A DNA stretch of 64,000 bases from an uncultured Prevotellaceae bacterium (GTDB lineage: Bacteria; Bacteroidota; Bacteroidia; Bacteroidales; Bacteroidaceae), in NCBI GenBank assembly GCA_946410305.1, contig CAMJZV010000001.1, positions 62,001 through 126,000 on the forward strand. Reading direction: 5' to 3'. Both the position numbers and the translations under genes were made by a program. Below, piece after piece: positions 1 to 8,908 of this stretch (position 1 is its first letter; the number at the start of each line of letters is the position of its first letter). The notes below the pieces were generated by a model. It had not been told where the DNA came from. It ran no database searches and saw only the letters and a program-made list of their open reading frames with translations.

Positions 1-1
1 T

Positions 2-1519
2 ATCTACAAGCAGAAAACGATAGAATTTCTGGACTTGCAGTCTGCCAGTGGCATCCGTGCCTACACCCGTACCTTGTTTTTTGTGTTGTGCAAGGCAGCT
101 CACGACATCTGGCCACAGTGCCGCGTCATGATTGACATTCCCATCAGCAACGGATACTATGTGGACATCGACCGTAAGGACGAACAAGGAAACAGGATAG
201 AGATTACCCCCGACGACATCGCCGAGTTGCGAGAGCGCATGATGGCCATCATTGCTGAAGACCATCCCATTCACCGCTACGAGGCTACCACCGAAGAGGC
301 CATTGAGATGTTCCGTAAAGAGGGAAGCTTGTCGAAGGTTAAACTGTTGGAGTATTCCGGCAGACTGTATACCACCTACTATGACCTGGACGGCTACCAG
401 GACTACTACTATGGTACCCTGCTGACCTCAACAGGCAAGTTGCACCTCTTTGGTTTGGAATACTATTATAACGGCATCCTGCTGCGCATACCCTCACGCG
501 AGAATCCAGAGAAGTTGGGAGCCTTCATCCGCCAGGACAAGATGTTCGAAATCTTCCAGGAGCACCACCAATGGCAGGACATCCTGAAGTTGCGCACCGT
601 TGGCGACCTGAATGCGGCCATTGAACACGGCTATGCCAATAACCTGATACAGATCAGCGAGGCTCTACAAGAGAAGAAGATAGCGCAGATAGCTGACGAA
701 ATAGCCCACCGCAAGGGCGTAAGAATGGTACTCATCGCAGGTCCTTCATCGAGTGGCAAGACTACCACCTGCAAACGTCTCTCTGTACAACTGGCCGTCA
801 ACGGCATCAAACCCATTGGCATCTCGTTGGATGACTATTTCCTTGATCGTGACCAGACTCCTCGTGACGAAACTGGCGACTATGACTTCGAGCACCTACA
901 TGCGCTGAACATTCCACTGCTCAACGAGCAGATGAATGCGCTGTTCCGTGGTGAGGAAGTGGAGCTGCCACGTTATAACTTCCAGAAGGGTAAGAGCGAG
1001 TGGAGCGGCAAGAAACTGAAGTTGAATGGCAACGAGATACTGGTGGTAGAGGGCATCCATGCTCTCAACCCGGAACTGACGGCACAGATTCCCGACGAAC
1101 AGATATATCGTATCTATGCGTCTGCATTGACCACCATTCTCCTCGACTCGCACAACTACATTCCTACCACCGACAACCGTCTGCTGCGCCGTATCATTCG
1201 CGACCACAAGTATCGTGGTGTATCCGCCAAAGATACCATACGTCGCTGGCCCAGCGTGCGCAAGGGTGAGAACCGCTGGATATTCCCCTTCCAGGAGAAT
1301 GCCGACGCCATGTTCAACTCAGCTATGCTCTTCGAGTTGGCCGTCATTAAGAAACAGGCCGAGCCTCTGTTGGAGGAGGTCTACGAAAACTGTGAGGAAC
1401 ATGCAGAAGCCTATCGCCTACTGAAGTTCCTGCATTATATCAAGCCCATATCCGAAGACCAGATACCTCCTACATCGCTGTTACGCGAGTTCTTAGGAGG
1501 CTCGTCATTCGAATATTGA
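2..1519 (+). CDS. Nucleoside (uridine-type) kinase with PRK domain, 5' end outside window
   Basis: The frame is open from the first bases, so the gene begins upstream of the window. The visible part matches the C-terminal two thirds of the Bacteroidota nucleoside kinase family, in which a ThrRS/TGS-like N-terminal region is joined to a phosphoribulokinase/uridine kinase domain. The kinase P-loop is GPSSSGKTTT, near 736-765, followed by a uridine-kinase-like block, SLDDYFLDRDQTPRD. The predicted role is cytosolic phosphorylation of a nucleoside, probably uridine or cytidine for salvage; the exact substrate cannot be read from sequence. A TTG at 35 could be mistaken for a start, but coding-like sequence continues upstream of it. 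The gene ends just before a strong hairpin and appears separate from korAB. Confidence 0.85.
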   Translation: MYKQKTIEFLDLQSASGIRAYTRTLFFVLCKAAHDIWPQCRVMIDIPISNGYYVDIDRKDEQGNRIEITPDDIAELRERMMAIIAEDHPIHRYEATTEEAIEMFRKEGSLSKVKLLEYSGRLYTTYYDLDGYQDYYYGTLLTSTGKLHLFGLEYYYNGILLRIPSRENPEKLGAFIRQDKMFEIFQEHHQWQDILKLRTVGDLNAAIEHGYANNLIQISEALQEKKIAQIADEIAHRKGVRMVLIAGPSSSGKTTTCKRLSVQLAVNGIKPIGISLDDYFLDRDQTPRDETGDYDFEHLHALNIPLLNEQMNALFRGEEVELPRYNFQKGKSEWSGKKLKLNGNEILVVEGIHALNPELTAQIPDEQIYRIYASALTTILLDSHNYIPTTDNRLLRRIIRDHKYRGVSAKDTIRRWPSVRKGENRWIFPFQENADAMFNSAMLFELAVIKKQAEPLLEEVYENCEEHAEAYRLLKFLHYIKPISEDQIPPTSLLREFLGGSSFEY

Positions 1520-1542
1520 ATCAGGCCCGCCTATCAATGAAT

Positions 1543-1590
1543 AAAAATGCAGGTTTAGCTAAAATTTTACGCTAAATCTGCATTTTTATT
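1543..1590 (+). terminator. Intrinsic terminator after the nucleoside kinase
   Basis: Seventeen-base arms (1543-1559 and 1571-1587) pair with one mismatch around an 11-nt loop. The downstream arm runs into TTTTTATT. It sits about 25 bp after the kinase stop codon and before the korA promoter. Confidence 0.85.
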
Positions 1591-1598
1591 GCAATTTA

Positions 1599-1630
1599 TT
1601 TGGATATTACACAATAATTTGCGACCTTTG
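1599..1630 (+). promoter_or_regulatory. Predicted korAB promoter
   Basis: TTTG at 1599-1602, a 20-bp spacer and GACCTTTG at 1623-1630 match the Bacteroidota -33/-7 pattern (TTTG, TAnnTTTG), with the TA of the -7 box replaced by GA. It is about 50 bp upstream of the korA ATG. Confidence 0.6.
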
Positions 1631-1679
1631 CAGGCGTTTATTCTTAGGAAAAGAAATACGTATATTCTAAATAAAAACT

Positions 1680-3527
1680 ATGGCTGAAAAATTAGAAGTG
1701 AAGGAGCTGGATCAGGTTGTTGTCCGCTTCTCTGGTGACTCCGGCGATGGTATGCAACTCGCAGGAAACATCTTCTCTACGGTTAGTGCCACCGTTGGTA
1801 ATGGCATTTCCACATTTCCCGACTATCCCGCCGACATCCGCGCCCCGCAAGGCTCGCTGACAGGTGTGTCTGGTTTCCAGGTACATATCGGTGCTGGTAA
1901 GGTGTACACCCCTGGTGACAAGTGCGACGTATTGGTAGCTATGAATGCTGCTGCACTGAAGACACAGTACCGCTATGCCAAGCCTGGTGCTACTATCATC
2001 ATCGACACCGACTCTTTCGGTCCTAAAGACTTGGAGAAGGCACAGTTCCAGACTGAGGACTACCTTGGTGAGATGGGCATCGACCCAGACCGTGTCATCC
2101 AGTGTCCTTTGACCACGATGGTAAAAGACTGTCTGGCAGACTCTGGCATGGATAATAAGGCCATGATGAAGTGCCGCAACATGTTTGCGCTGGGACTGGT
2201 CTGCTGGCTCTTCGACCGCGACCTGAACCTCGTTGCCAACTTCCTCAAGGAGAAATTCGCTAAGAAGCCTGCCATTGCCGAGGCTAACATCAAGGTCATC
2301 CAGGCAGGTTATGACTATGGTCACAACACCCACTCCAGTGCTACCAACGTCTATCGCGTGGAGTCGAAGCACAAGGAGCCGGGTCGCTATATGGATATTA
2401 CAGGTAACAAGGCTACTGCTTACGGTCTGATTGCTGCCGCTGAGAAGGCTGGCCTGCGTCTCTACTTGGGCAGCTACCCCATCACTCCTGCTACCGACAT
2501 CCTGCACGAGCTGTCAAAGCACAAGTCTTGCGGCGTTATCACCGTTCAGTGCGAGGATGAAATTTCTGGTTGTGCTTCTGCTCTGGGTGCTTCGTTTGCC
2601 GGTGCCCTCGGTGTCACCTCTACCTCAGGCCCTGGCATCTGTCTGAAGTCAGAAGCCATGAACCTCGCTGTAATCATGGAGCTGCCGCTAGTCGTCATCG
2701 ACGTACAGCGTGGTGGTCCTGCCACAGGCCTGCCCACCAAGTCAGAACAGACCGACCTGCTACAGGCACTCTTCGGACGTAACGGCGAGAGCCCCATGCC
2801 TGTCATCGCAGCTCTCAGTCCTACCGACTGCTTCGATGCCGCCTTCCAGGCCTGTAAGATAGCCTTGGAGCACATGACTCCCGTCATCCTGCTCACCGAT
2901 GCTTACGTAGCCAACGGTTCTGGTGCCTTCAAACTTCCTGAGATGGCTAAGCTCGACGCCATCAATCCTCCCTATGTTCCTGAGGAACTGAAGGGTAAGT
3001 GGACACCCTACATGCGTGCAGAGAACGGTACCCGCTACTGGGCTGTTCCTGGTCGTGAGGGCTTTGCTCACATCCTCGGTGGACTGGAGAAGGACTCTAA
3101 TACGGGTGCCATCTCAACGAATCCCGAGAACCACGACCTGATGACACGTCTGCGCCAGCAGAAGATTGACAACATCCAGGTTCCCGACCTTGAGGTAGAC
3201 GGCGACGTAAACGATGCTGACCTGCTCATCGTGGGCTTCGGTTCTACTTATGGCCACCTGCACTCTGCTATGGACGAGCTTCGTGCTAAGGGCTACAAGG
3301 TTGCTCAGGCTCAGTTCAAGTATCTGAACCCGCTGCCCAAGAACACTGCCGAGGTACTGAATAAGTACAAGAAGGTGGTGGTAGCTGAGCAGAACATGGG
3401 TCAGCTGGCAGCCTACCTCCGCATGAAGGTCGACGGCTTTGTTCCCTACCAGTTCAACCAGGTTAAGGGTCAGCCCTTCGTAGTAGAAGAGTTAGTCAAC
3501 GCATTCGAGGACATTTTAAAGAAGTAA
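1680..3527 (+). CDS. korA: 2-oxoacid:ferredoxin oxidoreductase, fused gamma-alpha subunit
   Basis: This 615-aa protein carries the gamma domain at its N-terminus (about residues 10-190, with GDSGDGMQLAG and DIRAPQGSL) fused to the pyrimidine-binding alpha domain (from about residue 240, with SYPITPATDILHEL). It would oxidatively decarboxylate a 2-oxoacid, probably 2-oxoglutarate, with CoA and ferredoxin. In strict anaerobes this often runs the reductive or branched TCA pathway. It pairs with korB, 4 bp downstream, which supplies the thiamine diphosphate subunit. No separate delta (ferredoxin-like) subunit is visible. Substrate choice between 2-oxoglutarate and other oxoacids is inferred from family resemblance only. 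Confidence 0.9.
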   Translation: MAEKLEVKELDQVVVRFSGDSGDGMQLAGNIFSTVSATVGNGISTFPDYPADIRAPQGSLTGVSGFQVHIGAGKVYTPGDKCDVLVAMNAAALKTQYRYAKPGATIIIDTDSFGPKDLEKAQFQTEDYLGEMGIDPDRVIQCPLTTMVKDCLADSGMDNKAMMKCRNMFALGLVCWLFDRDLNLVANFLKEKFAKKPAIAEANIKVIQAGYDYGHNTHSSATNVYRVESKHKEPGRYMDITGNKATAYGLIAAAEKAGLRLYLGSYPITPATDILHELSKHKSCGVITVQCEDEISGCASALGASFAGALGVTSTSGPGICLKSEAMNLAVIMELPLVVIDVQRGGPATGLPTKSEQTDLLQALFGRNGESPMPVIAALSPTDCFDAAFQACKIALEHMTPVILLTDAYVANGSGAFKLPEMAKLDAINPPYVPEELKGKWTPYMRAENGTRYWAVPGREGFAHILGGLEKDSNTGAISTNPENHDLMTRLRQQKIDNIQVPDLEVDGDVNDADLLIVGFGSTYGHLHSAMDELRAKGYKVAQAQFKYLNPLPKNTAEVLNKYKKVVVAEQNMGQLAAYLRMKVDGFVPYQFNQVKGQPFVVEELVNAFEDILKK

Positions 3528-3531
3528 AGCA

Positions 3532-4539
3532 ATGAGTACATATACAGCACAAGATTTCAAGAAAGGCCAGCCTCGTTGGTGCCCTGGTTGTGGTGACCAC
3601 TTCTTCCTGGCTTCACTCCATAAGGCTATGGCCGAGATTGGCGTAGCCCCTGAGAACGTCGCAGTAATCAGTGGTATCGGCTGTTCCAGCCGTCTGCCCC
3701 ACTACATGGCTACCTACGGTATGAACACTATCCACGGTCGTGCTGCCGCCATCGCCACTGGTGCCAAGGTGGCTAACCCCAACCTCACCGTATGGCAGGT
3801 GTCAGGTGACGGTGACGGACTGGCTATCGGTGGTAACCACTTCATCCATGCCAACCGTCGTAACATCGACTTGAACATGATTCTTCTGAACAACCGCATC
3901 TATGGTTTGACAAAGGGTCAGTACTCCCCCACCTCACCCCGTGGCTTCGTCTCTAAGTCGAGCCCCTACGGCACTGTTGAGGATCCGTTCCGTCCTGCAG
4001 AGCTCTGCTTCGGTGCCCGCGGCCACTTCTTCGCCCGCTGTGTGGCTACCGATGCTGCTGGAACTGTTGAGGTGCTGAAGGCTGCCTACGAGCATAAGGG
4101 CGCCAGCGTCACGGAGGTACTGCAGAACTGCGTCATCTTCAACGACGGCTGTCACGAGGCCGTCTATAACAAGGAAGGTCGTAAGAAGAATGCCATCTAC
4201 GTCAAGCATGGCGAGAAACTCGTCTTCGGTGAGAACAACGAGTTCGGTCTCGTCCAGCAGGGCTTTGGTCTGAAGGTGGTAGAAATTGGCAAGGACGGCT
4301 ACACCATCGACGATGTACTCGTTCACGATGCCCACTGCGAAGACAACACCCTGCAGCTGAAGCTCGCCCTCATGGGCAATGGCGACGGTTTCCCCGTAGC
4401 CCTTGGTGTCATCCGCGACGTGGAGGCTCCTACCTACAACGATGCCGTACACGCTCAGCTCGCTGAGGTCAGCGCTCAGAAGAAGTACCACAACTTTGAG
4501 GAGCTCCTCGAAACCAACGACATCTGGACCGTACAATAA
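3532..4539 (+). CDS. korB: 2-oxoacid:ferredoxin oxidoreductase, beta subunit
   Basis: This 335-aa TPP-binding subunit shows WCPGCGDH near the N-terminus (cluster-ligand cysteines), GIGCSSRLP, and the thiamine diphosphate/Mg motif GDGDGLAIGGNH followed by NNRIYGLTKGQYSPTS. It starts 4 bp after the korA stop, so the two are one transcription and assembly unit. Length and motif order fit the KorB/PorB-like subunits of Bacteroidota. Downstream there is no further gene on this strand; instead a repeat-rich non-coding stretch follows. Confidence 0.92.
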   Translation: MSTYTAQDFKKGQPRWCPGCGDHFFLASLHKAMAEIGVAPENVAVISGIGCSSRLPHYMATYGMNTIHGRAAAIATGAKVANPNLTVWQVSGDGDGLAIGGNHFIHANRRNIDLNMILLNNRIYGLTKGQYSPTSPRGFVSKSSPYGTVEDPFRPAELCFGARGHFFARCVATDAAGTVEVLKAAYEHKGASVTEVLQNCVIFNDGCHEAVYNKEGRKKNAIYVKHGEKLVFGENNEFGLVQQGFGLKVVEIGKDGYTIDDVLVHDAHCEDNTLQLKLALMGNGDGFPVALGVIRDVEAPTYNDAVHAQLAEVSAQKKYHNFEELLETNDIWTVQ

Positions 4540-4578
4540 GCATAGCATTGGTGCGGAGACGTGCTCGCTGCAAAACGG

Positions 4579-4829
4579 TTTTCAAAAAATCGCTTTCACC
4601 TTCACACCACTGTAGCAAATGCCCTGTATATAAGCGGTTCGCGGGCGTTGCCCCGGCGCGCGAGGGGGTTACGACGTTTCACATCCCTTTCACACTTCCT
4701 TCATCCTGGACACCGGTGAAGGATTGGTGAAAGGGATGTGAAAGCGTTTTTACCCAAGCAAAGGGGCGAAACGACTGTAAACAGGGCATTTCAGCAACTA
4801 CTGTGAAAGTGAAAGCGAATTTTTGAAAA
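4579..4829. repeat. Nested long inverted repeat, MITE- or REP-like
   Basis: Outer arms (4579-4606 and 4802-4829) pair at about 26 of 28 positions, and weaker pairing continues inward, with ATGCCCTGT on the left facing ACAGGGCAT on the right. An inner pair (about 4675-4703 and 4715-4746) contains TTTCACATCCCTTTCAC facing GTGAAAGGGATGTGAAA. The middle is a GC-rich segment. Short ORFs exist on both strands but mirror each other because of the symmetry, so they are not called as genes. The stretch 4540-5053 otherwise holds only the tandem arrays listed next. Confidence 0.8.
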
Positions 4830-4877
4830 ATACTCGCGCGCGGCGCACACGCGCGTGCAAACATTATTTATGCGTAT

Positions 4878-5024
4878 AAGACAGGCTAATTCACGCATGA
4901 GACAGCTGTACCCACGCGCGAGACAGCTGTAGCCGTGGACGAAACAGCTGTAGCGATGAAAAAGTCGTACCACTTTTCAAAAAGCCGTACCACTTTTCAG
5001 AAAACCGTACCACTTTTTTGTGTA
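4878..5024. repeat. Tandem arrays: four 21-bp units then three 20-bp units
   Basis: The core ACAGGCT/ACAGCTG starts at 4881, 4902, 4923 and 4944, exactly 21 bp apart. It is followed by three copies of CGTACCACTTTT at 4966, 4986 and 5006, exactly 20 bp apart. The repeats lie between korB and the convergent transglutaminase-like gene. A related 21-bp series occurs at 31216-31290. No repeat-associated protein gene is nearby. Confidence 0.8.
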
Positions 5025-5053
5025 TCAGCTGTTCCCGACAATGGCTAAGCTGG

Positions 5054-6514
5054 TTAGTCGACCACGTACGACAGACAGGTCCAGAACTGGTTATCTCCCA
5101 TTTCCACATAGAGTTCCAACTGCCCCTTACTGTCGGGTGTGACAGTAAGGGTGTGAACTTCTTGATTGTCGACTTTCCATTCCGTATGCCACTGCTTACG
5201 ATTAGCCACCAGCGCCCATCTGCTGCCTGAGCGGGGACGTATGCTGAAGGTATAGGGTCTACCTGCCTGCAGGTGGCGGTTCATGGGTATGGAAATGATG
5301 TCGAACTCCTGGCCCTTGTCGTAGTAAAGCAACGGCAACTCCTTGACATGCTGCTCACGGATGCAGGCCAACAAGCGGTGACCGTCAATGCCACAGCGTT
5401 GCCACCCCTCGGCATCTATGGGGCCTGCAGCTACCGCATCGGGCACGCTGAGCGGATAGACCTGCTCCACTTTTGCCCAGTCGTCGGCTGTGGGTGTCTC
5501 TACCCGATATTCTACCATCGAGTTCCATCGCGTCGTGTGGTCAGGATCCTTCAACGAGAACAGCACGCGGCCAGTAGCTCGCGGCATGAACTTTATGGAG
5601 TAGACACCTGCGCCCTCAGCCTTCCAGTGCTCCTTCTGACATAGCAGCGGCTGGTTCAAGATGGCAAAGTTGAGCGGACTGTTCATCTTGACACGGAAGG
5701 TGTAGGTCTCGCCAATGCGCAGCGACTGCTGCAGTGGAATGTCAAGCAACTGGAAGAGGCCCTCGCCCTTATTATAGAAGAATGGCAAGGTCAAATGGTG
5801 GTCTAACGCCATCTGAAAGAGTCGGTGCGTATCAATGCCATAGGTCCGGTAGAGCACGTTGACGGCCGGCAAAGCCAGAAACTCGTCACGCGACAGATGT
5901 CGCCCGGTAAGTTGGTAGTGCTCGTGGTCAGGATAGTGCGTCAGCAGCATCCACTCCGGCTCCACCGCAAACCATGACCACTTGTCGGGATTCTTCTGGT
6001 AGCGCTGTTCCAGGAAATAGCCTGCACCCCATGTTGGGTCGAGCAAGATGCCATGATCCTGACGTGTATAGGCAAATAGCCACATGTGACCACCTGTCAT
6101 CAGACGGCCATCGGCATCTCTCGACTCACCAGCAATGAGTTCCACCTTCAGCCCGGCGGCCTCGGCAATGCGATAAAACAGCTGGCAGTAGGCCTGACAG
6201 ACGCCCCTGCGCATGAGCAGACAGCTGTCGGCACGATGAATGCTGCCAGACAGGTCGTAGTCGATGCTGTCGCATATCCATTCGTAAATGGCCTTATACT
6301 TGCTGTAATTGTCGGCACAGCCTGCCGTAAGTCGCGCTGCCAGGGGCGAATAGTCTACGTAAGATGTATAGACATGCTCTGGCTTCCCCTCGAAAGGAGG
6401 CTTGAACAGTTCGTTAGCGACGCTGCCGGCAGTCTGTGCACGCAGCACCGTCGTGGCCAGTGGCACTAAGCACCACGCAAGGCACAGCAGTAGGAGAGAT
6501 TTGTAGTTATTCAT
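5054..6514 (-). CDS. Secreted transglutaminase-like (papain-fold) protein
   Basis: After a signal peptide (MNNYKSLLLLCLAW...) comes a transglutaminase-like core at roughly residues 60-180. It has the expected triad: Cys in RRGVCQAYCQLFYR, His in GGHMWLF and Asp in LLDPTWG. The C-terminal 300 residues look like beta-rich domains. The ATG at 6514 is chosen because it overlaps the upstream permease stop and gives a clean signal peptide; an in-frame ATG at 6526 would add four residues. It is the last gene of the TolC-HlyD-ABC operon. A periplasmic protease, amidase or cross-linking activity is possible; the substrate is unknown. Confidence 0.75.
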   Translation of the reverse strand: MNNYKSLLLLCLAWCLVPLATTVLRAQTAGSVANELFKPPFEGKPEHVYTSYVDYSPLAARLTAGCADNYSKYKAIYEWICDSIDYDLSGSIHRADSCLLMRRGVCQAYCQLFYRIAEAAGLKVELIAGESRDADGRLMTGGHMWLFAYTRQDHGILLDPTWGAGYFLEQRYQKNPDKWSWFAVEPEWMLLTHYPDHEHYQLTGRHLSRDEFLALPAVNVLYRTYGIDTHRLFQMALDHHLTLPFFYNKGEGLFQLLDIPLQQSLRIGETYTFRVKMNSPLNFAILNQPLLCQKEHWKAEGAGVYSIKFMPRATGRVLFSLKDPDHTTRWNSMVEYRVETPTADDWAKVEQVYPLSVPDAVAAGPIDAEGWQRCGIDGHRLLACIREQHVKELPLLYYDKGQEFDIISIPMNRHLQAGRPYTFSIRPRSGSRWALVANRKQWHTEWKVDNQEVHTLTVTPDSKGQLELYVEMGDNQFWTCLSYVVD

Positions 6515-7721
6515 AGTCTTCTGCATGGCGGCGTGCCCGATCTACCTGAACGCGATAGACAAGGCAGGCTATGACAAAATAGATGAGGACGTGGAGCCAG
6601 AGAGCATGGTACTCCGTGAGCACGTCGCCCAGCGTGCCCCCCATGGTGTTCAGACGGATGTAGGCACGTATGCCGAAGGTTGACGGGAAGAGCCATGACA
6701 CGCCCTGCCAGAAACCGGGAATGCCGGACTGCGGCCATGAGGCACCGCTGAGAAACAGCAGGGGTACCGATACGAATACCATGAGTAGCATCACATTCTC
6801 ACGATAGCGCACCAGGCAGCTCACCGTAATACCAAAGAAGATGCACGCCAGCGTATAGGGTATCATGACGGCCAGCAGGTCCTGCCAGTGGGCCAGACAC
6901 GGGAAGTGGAATAGGCGCGGCACGATGACGGTGAGCCAGGTTCCCATCAGGATATAAATCATCAGATAGCACAGCGACTTGCCCAGCACGATGCGGAACG
7001 TGCCGTGGTAATGGCGCTGGATGGGCACCAGGTCCTGGAAACGGTTCGTCTCACGGGCGGTACCTGCCGACAGGCCAATGCCAAGCACCAGCGTCTGCTG
7101 GATAATAAGCATCAGCACGGCAGGCAGGACAAACGACCCGTAGCCTCCCGCCGGACTGAAGATGGCTCCACCACCCACATCGAGCGGTTTGGCCTGTATC
7201 TGTTCCTCGCGCTTGGTATACTTGCCCGACAGTTTGATTTGTATCTCGCTGTTCATCTCCTGCGACACGGCGACAGCAGTCTGATAGGCTGCCTTGTAAG
7301 CCAGCATCAGACTCATGTCACAATAGACGCTGACGGTAGACTGCTGCAGGCGGTAGATGCGCGACTGGAAATCGGTAGGGATGTAATAGACGGCCTTGGC
7401 CACATTGCGCCCCACCAGCATCTTGGCTTCGTCGATATCGTCGGCATAGCACACCACCTTGACGTCGGGCGACGCATTACACTTGCGGATGAACTCACGG
7501 CTCATCTGGGAGTGGCTGTTGTCAATGACGACCACGGGGACCTCGCGCACTACCTCATTATTATATATCCACGAGTAAAGCAGCGGATAGACCAGTGGCA
7601 CCAAAAAGAAGAAGATGATGACACCTTCGTCCTTGAAGGTCTGGCGCATCTCGTCACGCCAGATGAGTGCCGCGTCGCGACAGCCTTCTATGATGGTTTT
7701 CAAGAGTCCTTCTGCTTTCAT
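6507..7721 (-). CDS. ABC-2 family transporter permease (second of pair)
   Basis: This 404-aa membrane protein has one N-terminal transmembrane helix (about residues 35-55), a large extracytoplasmic domain (about 60-190) and a C-terminal bundle of helices, the layout of YhhJ/YbhR-type ABC-2 permeases. It follows a paralogous permease by 12 bp and an HlyD-type adaptor, so it is probably half of a heterodimeric exporter spanning the envelope with TolC. No ATP-binding cassette gene is seen in the operon. It overlaps the downstream transglutaminase-like gene by a few bases. Confidence 0.85.
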   Translation of the reverse strand: MKAEGLLKTIIEGCRDAALIWRDEMRQTFKDEGVIIFFFLVPLVYPLLYSWIYNNEVVREVPVVVIDNSHSQMSREFIRKCNASPDVKVVCYADDIDEAKMLVGRNVAKAVYYIPTDFQSRIYRLQQSTVSVYCDMSLMLAYKAAYQTAVAVSQEMNSEIQIKLSGKYTKREEQIQAKPLDVGGGAIFSPAGGYGSFVLPAVLMLIIQQTLVLGIGLSAGTARETNRFQDLVPIQRHYHGTFRIVLGKSLCYLMIYILMGTWLTVIVPRLFHFPCLAHWQDLLAVMIPYTLACIFFGITVSCLVRYRENVMLLMVFVSVPLLFLSGASWPQSGIPGFWQGVSWLFPSTFGIRAYIRLNTMGGTLGDVLTEYHALWLHVLIYFVIACLVYRVQVDRARRHAEDYE

Positions 7722-7733
7722 CGGTTGTGACGG

Positions 7734-8906
7734 TTAGGGAATATATACATAGGTAAGCATGGCGTTCTTAATCTTCGGGGCCACTATGATGGGCATCAGC
7801 ATGAAGGTCAGCAGGGCTGCCACATGCCACCAGCAGTCGAGCAGCGAGAATGTGTTGAGCACACAGGTCTCGTAGACCATAAAGTAATGATGCAGAGGGA
7901 AGAGCCATGCCAGTGCCTGCAACGGTCCGTCCATGCCCATCAGTGGGAATGCTGAGCCGGCCATGGAGAAGCTTAGCACCGCCCACAGCGAGCTGACGCT
8001 CATTGACATGCGCAGCGACGGCATCAGCCCAAAGACAAAGATGCCGAAGCCCATGGAGGCAAACACCATCAGCAGGTTCAACAGCACAATCATTCCCGTT
8101 CCTCCGGGATGCGGGAATTGCAAGATGCCAAAGACATAGTAGCTGTAGCAAAAGACCAGTGTGAGCCATATCAGCAGATGGGGCAACAGCTTACCGGTCA
8201 GCGCCACCCAGATGCGGTTGCCGCCCATCAGCATCAGCTGCTTGCTCCGGTTAAACTTCAACTCCGTACCGATGGCATAGGTGGTAATGAGAAAGATGAA
8301 CAGCATCATGACACCGGGGACGAGCATCGTCGAAAGATAGGCGTTGTAGTCGGTGGTCGAATTACTTATCTGGTGCAGGTCGATAGCTATCGGCTGCAGG
8401 AAGGTCTTAATCTGGTCGTCGGTAAAGCCACGGGCACGCATCGTGGCCTGGCCCACTGCGGCAGAGCCCAGCGTCGAGACGGTCTTCAGGTCACGAAACA
8501 GCAGCGAACCGGCTGTCAGCGATGTCATCGAATAATAATAGGAAATCTTGGGCTGACGGCTGCTCAGCAAGCGCTCGGTGGTGCCTTCCGGAAAATAGAT
8601 AAAGGCATAGATCTCGTTGTTCTGGATGGCACGGCGTGCCTCGCTGACTGACGGATAGTGAGCCACAACGTGACTGGTCTGAAAAGCATCCAGCCGTCGA
8701 ATCAGCGCGCGCGTCGTCGACGAGTTGTCCAGGTCTACCACGCCCACGGGCATCTCCTGTGGCTGTCCTTCCTGCATCAACGAGGTGAAGAAGAACATCA
8801 CCGCCAGGGGAAACACCACCATGCAGAATACATAGATGGGGTTGCGCATGAATATCTTGCACTCCCTCACCGACAATTCGTATATCCGACGCAGCACCAG
8901 CAACAT
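7734..8906 (-). CDS. ABC-2 family transporter permease (first of pair)
   Basis: This 390-aa protein has the same topology as the next gene: an N-terminal helix (FCMVVFPLAVMFFFTSL), a soluble loop of about 170 residues, then a C-terminal membrane domain with the ABC2-type segments. Its ATG lies 2 bp after the HlyD stop, so translation is probably coupled. It is expected to form the inner-membrane part of a tripartite efflux or export pump. The cargo is unknown. Confidence 0.85.
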   Translation of the reverse strand: MLLVLRRIYELSVRECKIFMRNPIYVFCMVVFPLAVMFFFTSLMQEGQPQEMPVGVVDLDNSSTTRALIRRLDAFQTSHVVAHYPSVSEARRAIQNNEIYAFIYFPEGTTERLLSSRQPKISYYYSMTSLTAGSLLFRDLKTVSTLGSAAVGQATMRARGFTDDQIKTFLQPIAIDLHQISNSTTDYNAYLSTMLVPGVMMLFIFLITTYAIGTELKFNRSKQLMLMGGNRIWVALTGKLLPHLLIWLTLVFCYSYYVFGILQFPHPGGTGMIVLLNLLMVFASMGFGIFVFGLMPSLRMSMSVSSLWAVLSFSMAGSAFPLMGMDGPLQALAWLFPLHHYFMVYETCVLNTFSLLDCWWHVAALLTFMLMPIIVAPKIKNAMLTYVYIP

Positions 8907-8908
8907 CG

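Noticed and set aside
4548..4864. Short ORFs on both strands in the nested inverted repeat
   Set aside because: They mirror each other because of the repeat symmetry and show no protein family.
4878..5024. Possible CRISPR array
   Set aside because: Units are 20-21 bp end to end with no unique spacers and no cas genes nearby.
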